A stretch of DNA of 64,000 nucleotides, taken from assembly GCA_022494885.1 (NCBI GenBank), contig JAGVSM010003779.1:62001-126000 (forward strand), read 5' to 3'. This document shows positions 41,452 to 51,339 of this stretch, piece by piece. The notes beneath the pieces are model-generated. The model was not told the DNA's origin. It ran no database searches and worked only from the letters and a program-made list of their open reading frames with translations. The DNA is from Micrasema longulum (taxonomy: Eukaryota; Arthropoda; Insecta; Trichoptera; Brachycentridae). The first letter of the stretch is position 1, and every line of letters starts with the position of its first letter. Made by a program: the position numbers and the translations under genes.

Positions 41452-41710
41452 TACGTGGTGTAATGGTCAGCGTTCGCCTACCATGCAAGAGGTCTCGGGT
41501 TTGATTCCCGACATGGTTATAATGAAATATTTATCTAAAAGGGTGTTTTCACACCAGAGTATTTCATTGCTCCTGGACTGGTACCTGAAGCGTAATACTG
41601 ATCATCTAACCTTTATGTAACAAAAATAATCCAGATAGGCTGCGATTGGTGTACCAATGCAGGGCCCTATGCGCCCCATTAGGAGTGGAAAGGAAATGAT
41701 GATGAGATGA
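41452..41710 (+). mobile_element. SINE-A copy
   Basis: Plus orientation: ACGTGGTGTAATGGTCAGCG, GTTCGCCTACCATGCAAGAG, TCGGGTTTGATTCCCGACAT, body GGGTGTTTTCACACCAGAGT, GGACTGGTACCTGAAGCGTA, CCATTAGGAGTGGAAAGG, and an ATGATGATGAG tail. The first few bases of the head (GGCCTC) are missing. Confidence 0.88.
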
Positions 41711-41905
41711 TTTTACAATGTTTATCCGAAAGGTTTTTACACAATTTTATGACCTAAAGTAGGCATTATGGTTTCCATTCTAAACATCACGCCTGGTTCG
41801 TGGTTGAAGAACGACTAAACGGGCATGACTGCGCGTTTGGGCACGAGTTAATTGTCATCATTTTTGAGGGCTCAGGGTATGTCCATGTGTATTAATATGT
41901 CAACG

Positions 41906-42071
41906 ATTTTGAATTTATTACATTTAAAAAAGGTCATATGAATAAAAACATGCTTATTCTCTAGAGTAATGACTCAAAAAGTAGTGTAAGTATTTATTAT
42001 CGTGATAATGATGCTAAACAATTAAATTTTTAACATATCTAGTGCGTATTTGAATTAGATTGTTTTACGAG
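41906..42071. other. Unassigned AT-rich DNA
   Basis: Nothing recognised. Confidence 0.35.
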
Positions 42072-42073
42072 TA

Positions 42074-42723
42074 CAGGTAAACGTCGTTTTAGGCCGAGGT
42101 TCCGTTTCGATAGACACCAGCGTAAAATGAACACAAATATAATGAAATTCTATGAACAATCTTATATGTTTAATATCAAAATATATTTTAAATGTTTTTC
42201 ATAAATACTGTTTAAATTCATATACAAAATAAATAAAAATCTCTTGATTTAAATAATTTTTTTTTTTAAATGAATACTAATTTAATTTAATTTAAATTTT
42301 TATTTATTCGGAAAAACAAGAGCATTACAAAAAAATATACACAACATTATAAAAAAAAAACATAAAATGAAGCCAAATCAGTTTTCCACATAAATACAAT
42401 TTTAAAAATCCAGTTCAGTTAGATATTAATTCATAGAAGTGCATGTGTGCGAGTTTTTTTTTGTGTGAAGATGCGTGTGTAAAAAAGTGGAGTGTGGTTT
42501 TGGTAGGTATGTGAATATGAGTGTGAGTGTATATGGGTGTAAAGGTGGGTTTATGGACAGAGTGAGTGTGTGTTTGATATGAGTGAATAGAAACAACTTA
42601 AATTTAAAATCACGGCGCTTACTGTCGTCTGGTGTCGGCCGAACCGGGGAACCCCACGCCGGCACCAACCGGCGTGATTGTAAATCGGCGTAAATCGAAC
42701 CGGGGCAAAACGACGTTTACCTG
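42074..42723. mobile_element. MITE-4 copy 2 with TA target duplication and nested LINE
   Basis: Starts CAGGTAAACGTCGTTTTAGG and ends GGCAAAACGACGTTTACCTG, with TA on both sides (42072-42073, 42724-42725). A TA duplication fits Tc1/mariner-type targeting. The body matches 25101-25454 at both ends; the surplus of about 300 bp is a minus-strand LINE 3' end at 42290-42609. Confidence 0.88.
42290..42609 (-). mobile_element. LINE 3' end nested in MITE-4
   Basis: Reverse counterpart of 9830-10135: TGTGTGTTTGATATGAGTGA, GTTTATGGACAGAGTGAGTG, GTGGAGTGTGGTTTTGGTAG and TTCATAGAAGTGCATGTGTG all match in reverse. It ends at the ATTTATTCGG tail border (plus-strand left side). Confidence 0.85.
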
Positions 42724-42725
42724 TA

Positions 42726-43704
42726 TTTAGATTCTCAAATAAAGTGCCGGAGAATTGTTGAGAATCGGTGTTCTAATAGTAGAACACGTTTGACCGCCGC
42801 ATCTGGTTCCAAAATGTCCCACGAAACCCTAATGTCCCAAAACTTTACGGTTAAACAGCTGTTAAGGGCTCATTAACTATTACAACTTCAGTTGGATGGT
42901 GAAAAAGAAAGAAAACTTTTAATTTGTCCCTAATTGAAGAAACTTTTGCTAGAAAACTTATCGCTTGATTCGCTTCATTGGGTAATTAATTCTTTTGTTA
43001 TTTCAAATGCTTAAAATTAAGGATTAATATATTTCAACAGAGATGGAGAGTATTTAAGAGAAGGAAAATTTCACTCCCCAGGCCCCAGGGGATATAATTC
43101 AGTCTTTGTTTACAAACATTTTAGACAAATTTTAGATGTTGTTGATTAAAACAAGGGCTACTATTTTGAACGCTCTCGTGGCTGCAGAAAACGCTATCAA
43201 GGCAAGTATTTAGTATGTAAATGCACGCTTTAAAAGTGTTCTTTACGGCCGCCAGAGCATTTAGAAAAGCAGCCCAGAAACGTTTAAAAATAGTTCATAT
43301 TTACCTATAATAATAAGTGTAAATAAAATTAATAATAAAATATATTTATTTAGCGCAAATTATTATTTAATAGCCGACTGTCATTCTAATAATATTACTT
43401 TGTTTTGTAGAACTCTGCTGCGTCTGTGTCCAGGCAAAGGAGAAATACAGTTCTGGGTGCAGTATTTTTTTTTTTTTTTTAAACCAAAACAAAGTTATAA
43501 ACAATACATACAGAATAACAACAAACAGACAGGTGCCACCGTTTTGTAGCAACAATTTACGGATAGTGTATACTTGTAATGCCGTTTTAAATAGACTTCA
43601 TGAACTCGGCAATAGTTATTCCCACGTATCTATATATTTAGTGAAGGGTATTGTTCCTATAGAACAAACCTTTTGAACTTTTTCGAAGATGGTGAATGGT
43701 AATT
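42726..43704. other. Unassigned DNA with weak Rep-1 trace
   Basis: 43028-43070 (TTCAACAGAGATGGAGAGTA, AGAGAAGGAAAATTT) resembles the centre of Rep-1. The rest, including 43120-43270 (GGCTGCAGAAAACGCTATCA), has no partner. Confidence 0.4.
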
Positions 43705-44015
43705 TTATTTATTTATTCATGCATTTCATAATATATACAGTTTTTTGTTCACTTTACCCAGCTGTATGAAACAGTATTAATGATTTTCTTGTTGTATTAC
43801 TGTAGAATGTTTTATTATTTAAACTTTCTACTGAATATGCTGTATAATTTTAAGGTTGATTTTTAAAATATAAATCTTGTATAATTTTTTAGTTTTTATT
43901 TATTTTATAAATCTTGGGCGTGAGGAAATTTATGTTTTAAAAAAATACATATAAATAAAACCAAAGATGTTAGTATTATAAATGTTTGTAAAAGGCAGGT
44001 TTGCCGTTTATGTTA
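43705..44015 (-). mobile_element. LINE 3' UTR (pair with 26430-26760)
   Basis: Reverse counterpart of the segment at 26430-26760 with TTTACTGTAGAATGTTTTAT-type matches (ATTACTGTAGAATGTTTTAT here) and an (ATTT)n tail at its left end. No coding part. Confidence 0.6.
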
Positions 44016-44261
44016 ATAAAATAAAAATAAAATAAAATAAAATAACATGAGCAATAACGGGTTTCATATAGGAACAAAAATATAAAAAACAAAACGTACA
44101 GTTCGTTAGGGGTGAAAGGAAGTGGGGTGGGAGAATAGGGAAAGAAGAGAAGAAGGGAAAAGAAATAATAAGTAATTTAAAAAAAATAAAAATGCATATA
44201 AAAAAATGCACAAATAACATAAATACATATACATACATATTTATTTATTTATTTAACTTTT
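44016..44261 (-). mobile_element. LINE tail-like segment with (AAATA)n
   Basis: Begins with (ATAAA)n at 44017-44045 and contains GGGTTTCATATAGGAACAAA and purine-rich sequence. It looks like the 3' end of another LINE inserted next to the CR1-like element; not identified further. Confidence 0.35.
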
Positions 44262-45130
44262 TGTACATAATTTTATTTGTACATTGGCGGGCTTATTGGC
44301 AAATGGCAATTTCTTCCAACCAACCAATAAAATAAAAGTTTTATTTTTATAATTCAAGTTACAGAACATATTCAATAGAAAAAAAAAAAGATTAAAAAGT
44401 TAAAAATATATAAAATAGAAATAAATGTATTTGTTTATAAATTACCTTAAATCAAAACTATTACTCAATGGGAAAAAGGAAAAAGAGGAAAAGAGGAAAA
44501 AGGAAAGAAGGAGAGATTAAGGAAGAGAAAGGAGATGTTTCTTCAGACGTGATTTAAACAGAGATAATGTAGTAACATCTTTGATGGTGGATGGGAGATG
44601 ATTCCACAGTCGAGCCGCATGGACACTATATGAGTTAGAAAAAAAGAGGAATTGTGGATGGATATCAAGAGAGTGCCTTGAGAATTAGAACGAAGATTTT
44701 AACCATTAATTGATAAGCGTTGAAATTTTTCACGCAGGTATATAGGAGCGTTAGGACTATGAAGTACATTGAACAGAAGTGAGAGGGAGTGATAGTCTCT
44801 CCGCTGTCTAATTTGAGCCATTTCAGTTGCCTACGATAATCAGAAATGTGGTCATATTTCCTAAGACCAAAAATGTACCTTATGCATGTATTCTAAAGTC
44901 GTTCAAGTTTATCGAGTTGCTCACAGCTTAAATCAGTCATGGAAACATCAGCGTAATCTAGAATGGATAGTAGTAATGCTTGTACAAGGGTGCATTTAGT
45001 ACTAATGGGTAAGAATTTTTGCAACCTTCTAAGTGAGTGTAGACTGAAAAATATTTTGCGGCTTAATTCATTAGTATGAGCTCGCCAGCAGAGATGTTCA
45101 TCCATTAGTACTCCTAGATTTTTTTTAAAC
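44262..45130 (-). pseudogene. CR1-like LINE RT C-terminus, longest copy of its family
   Basis: Minus strand: FKKNLGVLMDEHLCWRAHTN, ELSRKIFFSLHSLRRLQKFL, KCTLVQALLLSILDYADVSM, LDKLERL, then through frameshifts the same LRKYDHIS..., IYLREKFQRLS... and SLFKSRLKKHLLS blocks as in 17468-18110. This copy extends about 80 residues further upstream, covering the NLGVxxDxxLxWxxHI and ILDYAD motifs after the catalytic core. 3' UTR with GGCAATTTCTTCCAACC and a tail at 44240-44262. Its truncated 5' end touches Rep-1. Confidence 0.88.
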
Positions 45131-45250
45131 ATAGGCAGAATAGTGAATACACAGTGAGTAAAGTGGCCCTCGTAAGAGGCATCATACTCTTAAAATCTTA
45201 CATCTGTTGATTTTAGTGAAGCTAAGGAGCTGAAACCTTTGCTGTTGCGA
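45131..45250 (+). repeat. Rep-1 partial copy
   Basis: ACATAGGCAGAATAGTGAAT, ACAGTGAGTAAAGTGGCCCT, CATCTGTTGATTTTAGTGAA and AGGAGCTGAAACCTTTGCTG match Rep-1. The first part (GGCAGAATAGTGAATACACAGTG) is inverted relative to the second, as in the 24.2-kb fold-back. Confidence 0.65.
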
Positions 45251-45444
45251 AGATATTCATCCGAAATAATCATTTCACATGCTCATAAGCTCAGGTACGG
45301 CAGTGCCTCCGAAATGTTTACCTAAGAATCCACTTGTCAAATTTACTTTGCCAAAGAGCCTGGAGCCTATGGGAATGCCTGAAAATCTCAAGGCACTGCA
45401 GGGTGGATCCATTCACCCCTGTTCAAGCGATGGGTGGAAATGCC
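45251..45444. other. GC-moderate unassigned segment
   Basis: Contains CACTGCAGGGTGGATCCATT and GATGGGTGGAAATGCCGAGA. A plus frame 45279-45518 spans it, but it runs into the LINE tail that follows and has no motif. Confidence 0.35.
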
Positions 45445-46020
45445 GAGACCGCCATAAAGATATTTTATTTTATTTTATTTTATTAGGGAAATCAACAGTT
45501 CTACATACATGTTTTTAGTAAACAAACAGATATAGTGTATAAACTCAGAACTAATAACAGATTTCCACATAGTATACAAAGTTAGCAAAGAAAATATATT
45601 ACATATCAAATAAATACATACAATTTATGCATATCAAAATGTTATTTTCATGTAATCAATAATCAAAGATTTTTTAAATGTTAATTTTAAGAACATTAAG
45701 TTACTGTAAATTGGGCGGGATAAGGACAAAAATGCTTGAAGAGAGGATGAGGAGGGGAGGGGAGATGTACATATTTATTATAATGTCTACTAAGTTACAT
45801 AATACATTTTTAGTGTAAATTTTAAATCTGACAGAGTGATGTTTGTGTAATCTATATTTTTAAATTTTGTATTGTACATTGAAAAAGTCCTACGAAAAAA
45901 AGCATTTTTAACATACGATGTTTTACTCATTGGTACATGAAACAGGTGGTACCGTCTACAAATCCTGGCTGGCACATGTATTGTATACTCGTAATATAAG
46001 AGAATTTATTGTATTTTATC
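45445..46020 (-). pseudogene. LINE RT C-terminus, minus strand
   Basis: Minus-strand translation reads YTIHVPARICRRYHLFHVPM, SKTSYVKNAFFRRTFSMYN and FKNIDYTNITLSDLKFTLK, the pattern V-P-x-x-x-T-x-Y-x-x-x-x-x-x-x-R-x-x-x-x-YN...LxxFK of LINE C-termini. It ends with (TTTTA)n at 45462-45483. 5'-truncated at about 46000. Confidence 0.65.
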
Positions 46021-46279
46021 TTATTTATCCAAAAAATCATTTAATTATTATTTGATTTTTATTATTATTTTTTTATTCTTTTCTTACAAGTTGATTACTT
46101 TTATTCATTTTTGTTTTGTACTTTTGTTTAGAAAGTATTTACCTATTAAAATTGTTATACATGTATATTTTTTTTATTTTATAAATTTATTGCATAAAAT
46201 AAGTACAGGGAATTTTTCAAATTTTTTTCAAAAGAAATATTAGCGTTCTAATAATTTAACTTAATATTTTAATTTTTCT
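46021..46279. other. T-rich unassigned DNA
   Basis: Nothing recognised. Confidence 0.35.
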
Positions 46280-46397
46280 GGCCATTTTCAACGAGTTGTA
46301 AATAACTCACTATTAGAAAATGGAAATCAAGTTGGAGTAGAGTGGGGTTCGAACCTCGGACCTCTGATCCGTGAGTCCAACACACTAGCCACGGGAT
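46280..46397 (-). mobile_element. SINE-C copy
   Basis: Minus strand: TATCCCGTGGCTAGTGTGTT, GGACTCACGGATCAGAGGTC, CGAGGTTCGAACCCCACTCT and TAGTGAGTTATTTACAACTC. Close to the copy nested in hAT-N1 at 548-695. Confidence 0.8.
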
Positions 46398-46678
46398 ATA
46401 ACAGGGAATCTATATAAAATTAATGAATAGAAAATGAAAACGGAGTGTTCTCTGTTTAGGATAGTCTCCATCTAACATGGCTTAGCCAGTTCTAAGATGA
46501 AGATTTTTTATCTTTTAAGGCATAAATAGTTCTATTCTTGTATAACAATAACATAAAAAAAAACTAAAACTACTTAATTATAAATGCCTAGCTAATCAAA
46601 TGTAAGAAATTAAAAATCGTTATTATAGAAATATAAAGAATACATATGTGCCAAGAATACATGTTACTTAAACAAATC
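46398..46678. other. Unassigned AT-rich DNA
   Basis: Nothing recognised. Confidence 0.35.
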
Positions 46679-46930
46679 GTCATTCCCTTTCCGCACCTAA
46701 TGGTGAATAGGGCACTGCATTAGTACACCAATCGCAGTGTATCTTGATCATTTTTGTTACATAAAGGTAATATGATCAGTCTTACGCTTCAGGTACCAGT
46801 CCAGGGACTATGAAATTTTTTAGTGTAAAAACGCATTTATAATAAATATTTCATTTCAACCATGTCGGGAAGCGAACCCGAGACCTCTTGCATGGTAGCA
46901 AACGCGAAGACCACTGCACCACGAGGCCGA
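46679..46930 (-). mobile_element. SINE-A copy
   Basis: Full-length in reverse: TCGGCCTCGTGGTGCAGTGG, GCGTTTGCTACCATGCAAGA, TCGGGTTCGCTTCCCGACAT, body to GGTGCGGAAAGGGAATG. One substitution in the B box (GATT to GCTT). Confidence 0.88.
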
Positions 46931-47250
46931 CTTAAACATATTCTGAAGGTTATCCATACATTATTATATTGAAATGTTTTGTTTTATGTGGTTGAATTGG
47001 ATCCGCACTATTTAGCCATTTTTTTTAATTTTTTTTTTTATTTTTATTTTTTTTAATTAATTTATTTTTTACATATTTATTACAGCAATTTACAATGAAT
47101 TATTTATACAACAAATTAATTAAGTAGTAAAAGTAAGCATACATATTTTTTATTTTTGCTGTTGGTTCATCTAAACTGCCTAACTAGGGATAGTTTCCCC
47201 GTTCTAAGGCAGTAAATTATGTATTTTATAATAATATTTAAAAGTAATTC
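46931..47250. other. T-rich DNA and possible LINE tail
   Basis: 46990-47100 is poly-T-rich. 47150-47250 contains CTAAACTGCCTAACTAGGGA and CCCGTTCTAAGGCAGTAAAT, whose ends (CTGCCTAACTA and the reverse TTCTAAGGCAG) make a small inverted repeat. Unclassified. Confidence 0.4.
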
Positions 47251-47770
47251 ATCATCATCATCATCAGCCGTCTCTTGTCAAATGTTGAACATAGGCCTCC
47301 CCCTTTAGTCTCCATATTTCCTTATCCTGAGCCAACCGCATCCAACCACTTCCCGTAACTCGTCTTATGTCATCAGACCACCTTGTCTGAGGCCTGCCGA
47401 CACTTCTTCTACCCGTTCTGGGTCGCCATTCCAGGACTTTTTTGATCCATCTAGAGTCTGTGATTCTGGCTATATGACCAGCCCAGCTCCATTTCTGGTT
47501 GGCAGCCCTATGGACCACATCGGTGATCTTTGTTCTCGCTCTAATCCATGTATTGGTTTTTCTGTCTTTCAACGAAATACCCAGCATTCTCCTTTCCATG
47601 GCTCTCTGTGTCACTGATAATTTGTGTAAAAAATTTTTCGTGAACACAAAAGTTTCACAGTCATATGTCAGTACAGGGAGTAGTACTGTGTATTTAAAAG
47701 TAATTACAGTTTTATTATTATATGTGCTTTTCAGTCTTAAAAGTAAATAATAAATATTCAGAGAAAACAT
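47251..47770 (-). pseudogene. RTE-like LINE C-terminus, best preserved copy
   Basis: Minus frame 47264-47770 (168 codons) reads LTYDCETFVFTKNFLHKLSV, TQRAMERRMLGISLKDRKTN, WSWAGHIARITDSRWIKKVL and SVGRPQTRWSDDIRRVTGSG, through AQDKEIWRLKGEAYVQ. These are all RTE-type endonuclease-RT C-terminal motifs in order and nearly uninterrupted. The upstream RT core (YxDD) is absent. The (TCA)n repeat at 47250-47265 is the simple-repeat tail. The first 35 codons (FSLNIYYLLLRLKSTYNNKT...) are the degraded upstream region. Confidence 0.9.
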
Positions 47771-48109
47771 AAATCATACCAAAATCTCTTTATCCTAAGT
47801 CCTAAGTCATTGCTAGTAAAACAAGAAATCAGCTTACGTCCTTTACATCCTTTACATTGGACAACAATTTCTCTGACTCCCTTCGACCAGTACAGATTAA
47901 AAATGCAGTCAACACTTCCTCAGCCTGGCAATCCCACTACATTTCCATGAATCTGGGATAAGGTTAAATATCATCAGGCCTATATAATATTGCTGCCCTT
48001 GAGCCAAAAAAGTATATAACTGGAATAAAATTTATTTATTATTATTTTTCAGCAAAGCCTTAAAACAATTTTAAAAAAATTATGCTTCTTTTTGGAACAA
48101 TTGGTTTAG
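47771..48109. other. Unassigned DNA
   Basis: Nothing recognised. Confidence 0.35.
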
Positions 48110-48260
48110 TTATAATATTTTGAGTTTGTTCAAACGCTAATAAAAAAATTACGGAACTTCACTTTTCATTCCAGGGAGTTATAACCAAATTACAAAAAAG
48201 AGGGAGAACATTTTTTAGAAATGAATATGGTAGTCCTGACATTTCCACAGAACCACGTTA
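48110..48260 (+). repeat. Rep-1 diverged copy
   Basis: ATAATATTTTGAGTTTGTTC, CATTCCAGGGAGTTATAACC and AAATGAATATGGTAGTCCTG follow the start of Rep-1 with many substitutions. Confidence 0.55.
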
Positions 48261-48365
48261 TTATGTACTTAAATGTAGGAGTAAATTAATGAACATTTTT
48301 GTAGATTACCTATAAAATAAATCACTGCTCGCCACTAGTATGTACCTAGTACCAACTGACTGCTT

Positions 48366-48482
48366 CGGTTAATGTTAATCGGAAAATTTTAATCGGAACA
48401 TGTTAATCGGTAAAACGGTAATCGGTAAAACGGTAATTGGTTAAACGGTTATCGGTAAAACGGAAATCGGTAATTGGTAATC
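48366..48482. repeat. Minisatellite, about 15-bp unit
   Basis: A run built from GTTAATCGG, GGTAATCGGTAAAACGGT and GTAATTGG units (roughly eight imperfect repeats of TAATCGGTAAAACGG). Not seen elsewhere in the window. Confidence 0.8.
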
Positions 48483-48584
48483 AAAAATTCTTTGTTTACA
48501 AAAAATTCGCGTTTTTTATTAGAATTAACATTTCCTCCTTTCAATGCCCCTATCGCCGTAAGAGCAACCTAGGTATATTTATTT

Positions 48585-48970
48585 ATTTATTTATTCATAC
48601 ATTTTGTCATAAATACAATTTGATATCCACTTTGCCCAGCTAACGAGGGTACATACTTACTGTAAACTAATTTTTATTAATTGTTTTTAATGTTAATTTG
48701 TTAATACCATTTTTGTTTGCTTAAACTTTTTACAAGTTATTTACAATTTGCTTTCCAATTCTATCATTTTTCTTATATCCATATTTATCCATTTTTTTTT
48801 TACTGTGAAAAGTTTCACCTTTTATTTTGCATTGCAGCATGCTTTTTTTTCTCTACATGTATACAAAAAAGTGTTGTTTATTTTTAAAATTATTACTGAC
48901 TATGTTTGTACTTACTGTCTAATTTTTGTAAATGCCCCTTGGGCGTATTGTAAAATCAAATAAATAAATG
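48585..48970 (+). mobile_element. LINE 3' end
   Basis: Starts with (ATTT)n at 48580-48593 and ends AATGCCCCTTGGGCGTATTG and AAATAAATAAATG. The tail matches the reverse of 19438-19475, so the right half is the 3' end of the same jockey-like family. The left half (TTTGCCCAGCTAACGAGGG) resembles another LINE tail read in reverse. Confidence 0.6.
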
Positions 48971-49502
48971 TGATATGTGTGAAATAGGATATTTTCCGTC
49001 GGGTATCACGCGTCTTGTTTGTTTATTTGGAAGTTCTTGTAATAATGAACAGACCGTCATAATGTTTATTTCTTTAAAAAGCTTTCTTAAATAATGTTTG
49101 CTTAAAATAAACGATCAAAATTTTGTTATACATATATTACTGTTTGTTATATCACATTTACTAATAAATTGGGAGAATTTTGATGAGTTCTTGAATAATT
49201 TAATTTATTAATGCGTAGTGACATAATTGGTGAAAGTTTAGGCGGCCTCCATACTTCTGTAACATCTGATTTAATGAAACAATTGTTTTATGGTCATTAT
49301 AATTTTACTTTCTTCCTGACCAGACATTATAACTAATGTCAATGGTCTAATTAAATTATAATTAAATTCAATTAAAATCGTGGTTGATTCAATTGAAATT
49401 TTAAAAAGTAACTGGCTTATTGAATATAACCGATAGAAAGACCCAAATCCTTTAAATCTGTCTTCAGATTAAAAAACCCAGAGAAATTGAATTTTCACGC
49501 TA
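48971..49502. other. Unassigned AT-rich DNA
   Basis: Nothing recognised. Confidence 0.35.
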
Positions 49503-49566
49503 ACTATCCGGACATCAACTATCCGAATCGCTGATTGTCCGAATCGCTGATTGTCCGAATCGCTTT
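49503..49566. repeat. Short tandem repeat, 16-bp unit
   Basis: GATTGTCCGAATCGCT is repeated twice exactly (49533-49564), preceded by CAACTATCCGAATCGCT and CTAACTATCCGGACAT variants. Confidence 0.8.
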
Positions 49567-49900
49567 CAGAATTTCAGAAAAAAAAATTAAGACGAAAAGT
49601 ACTGCAATTCGCAAAATAACGAATTTGCTACCCGAAAACGGATGATGACAGTCAAACAGCTTACTTTGACCGAAATGTTCAGTAAGCAATGACTTTCATT
49701 TACATTACGGTACGTATATACTGTACTAATGTACATAACTTGTAACCACGCTTAACATGTAAAAATGATACATTTTTATTTAATAAATTAAAACCACATC
49801 TTTAATTTTCAATCATTCATTTTCATTTTCAACATTCATAATAATAATATTAATAATAATAATAAATCTTTATTAATTGTAATTAACATATCACATTGAG
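49567..49900. other. Unassigned AT-rich DNA
   Basis: Includes (AAT)n at 49839-49864. Nothing else. Confidence 0.35.
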
Positions 49901-49972
49901 ATTTTTTTCTTGCAACTGGCGGGAATCGAACCCGCGACGCCAGTTTCACAGTTAGCCGTCTAACCAGCTGAC
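49901..49972 (-). mobile_element. SINE-D tRNA-like head
   Basis: Minus strand: CAGCTGGTTAGACGGCTAAC, TGTGAAACTGGCGTCGCGGG and TTCGATTCCCGCCAGTTGCA, with an intact B box. It is truncated at the A box, where Rep-6 begins (49973). Confidence 0.75.
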
Positions 49973-50205
49973 AGTTGTGACGTCAAGATTCGTGACGACG
50001 TTCTATTCCAATGTAAACGGTCACAATCAAAAGCCAAAATTTAACCGAATCGTGATATATTAGAGGCGTGGTCAACGCAATAAACCGTTTTGGCGGGATT
50101 ACAAAATAAGAAATGAAAAAAAAAAAAAACTACTAATAAGTACATTTTTTTTAAGTCAACAGTATTTCATTTATCACAATTATGTTAAACTTGTAAAAAT
50201 AAAAG
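49973..50205 (+). repeat. Rep-6 copy
   Basis: Inverted counterpart of 22805-23015: GTGACGTCAAGATTCGTGAC, AGGCGTGGTCAACGCAATAA, ACCGTTTTGGCGGGATTA and ACTACTAATAAGTAC. The outer ends read GTTGTGACGTC and AAAGTGATATT. Confidence 0.6.
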
Positions 50206-50370
50206 TGATATTTCCCCTTTTTTACGCGTCACACGCGCGAACATCAAAGTTGCCAGTACTTCTGACAGACGCCGGTTGGCCGGTACAAGAACAAATGAGT
50301 AGCTCTCCGGATTTCGCTATGGGCGGTTCTTTCGCCCGCGCTACGACTGCGAGCAAGAGAAAATTTTTTT
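50206..50370 (+). other. GC-rich unassigned segment
   Basis: CGCGTCACACGCGCGAACAT, GACAGACGCCGGTTGGCCGG and GGGCGGTTCTTTCGCCCGCG stand out from AT-rich neighbours. A plus frame with ATG at 50295 starts MSSSPDFAMGGSFARATTAS and another runs on the minus strand; neither is recognised. It could be a host exon or another repeat. Contains a small perfect hairpin GGGCG/CGCCC. Confidence 0.3.
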
Positions 50371-50699
50371 TTATGTTTTTAGCAAAGAGATCAAATATAT
50401 TATCACTTTTAACTTCAGCTTTAAATAAAATAAGCAATTACTTATAAATATTTTATTTTTCTGATTTAAAATAACTCATTTTTTGAATGTGCAGACGTTA
50501 CACATCACCGTAATGCGGGAAAGTTTTTGGCACAATAAAGGAAGGATTAAAAACTCAAATATTTCCCTGATAAAAAAGACAAATAGCAAAAGTGGGTCAT
50601 ATACAAAATAAGTTTACAACATTTTTGTAGGATATAAAAATGCTTGTATTTATTTGAAATTCACAGGATAATTCACAAGTAACATCTTTTTCTCTCAAT
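50371..50699. other. Unassigned AT-rich DNA
   Basis: Nothing recognised. Confidence 0.35.
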
Positions 50700-51191
50700 G
50701 CCCTGTCAGGTATCCCTAACGTTGGCAATCACTCTGGCAAAAGTCTCTCTGACCTGTGCTGCCCGGAAAATCTGCTCCACAGTCCTAAAGCCAGTCCAGT
50801 CTCGTATATTTTGCAGCCAGGACATCTGTCTTCTTCCAGCCCCTCTGTGACCTTCAATCTTGCCTTTCAAAATTAAATGAAGCAAGTGGTACTTTTTTCC
50901 ACGCATTGTATTCCCCAGATACGAAATATTACGAGCTTTTATGGTGGTTAAAAGTTCTCTGTTCGTTTTAGCTCGACTTAAGATTTCTGAGTTCGTTATC
51001 AGGTCTGTCCAAGATATCTTAAGCATTCTGAGATGCAACTGCATCTTAAAAACCTCCAGCCTGTTCATAGTGTTCACCTTCAGAGTCCAAGTCTCGCACC
51101 CATACAACAATACAGACCACTCATAACATTTTACCGATCTTTGCCTTATTTTTAAGTTAAGATTAGCATTGCAGAAGAGGGATTTCATTTA
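50700..51191 (-). pseudogene. Endonuclease-RT C-terminus (same family as 26.95-28.0 kb)
   Basis: Minus frame 50706-51188 (160 codons) reads MKSLFCNANLNLKIRQRSVK, WSVLLYGCETWTLKVNTMNR, LEVFKMQLHLRMLKISWTDL, LSRAKTNRELLTTIKARNIS and RRQMSWLQNIRDWTGFRTVE. It is the well-preserved version of the C-terminal part decayed at 27.5-28.0 kb. It ends at a normal C-terminus. Its upstream part is present in opposite orientation at 51195-51335. Confidence 0.88.
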
Positions 51192-51194
51192 AAA

Positions 51195-51335
51195 AATACA
51201 AAACAAAATGTATAACATTTGGCCGACTTAATTACTCAGCATTTTCTTTCAAATAAAAGGGTAGTGACATTGAAAAAGTGGACAAATTTAAGTACCTCGG
51301 CAGCATTTTAACAAAAGCTCTCGATCCAGATATTG
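51195..51335 (+). pseudogene. Inverted 5' segment of the same endonuclease-RT copy
   Basis: Plus strand: KMYNIWP (broken by a stop), then KVDKFKYLGSILTKALDPDI. In the related copy at 27.3 kb this block directly precedes the FNKMKSLFC block, so here it has been flipped. The head-to-head junction at about 51192 and the loss of only about 15 codons fit a twin-priming 5' inversion. Confidence 0.8.
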
Positions 51336-51339
51336 AGAC

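Larger units (their letters stand above)
40793..41905 (+). repeat. Rep-2 copy 2 split by two SINEs
   Basis: 40793-41160 and 41715-41905 align with the two halves of Rep-2 at 14205-14580 and 15085-15270. The middle 550 bp contains SINE-D (41165-41375) and SINE-A (41452-41710). Different insertions at the same internal position of the two copies make the true unit (about 560 bp) easy to reconstruct by comparison. Confidence 0.75.

Noticed and set aside
44240..44262. Telomeric or satellite repeats
   Set aside because: The (ATTT)n runs here and elsewhere sit at the 3' ends of LINEs and are their tails.
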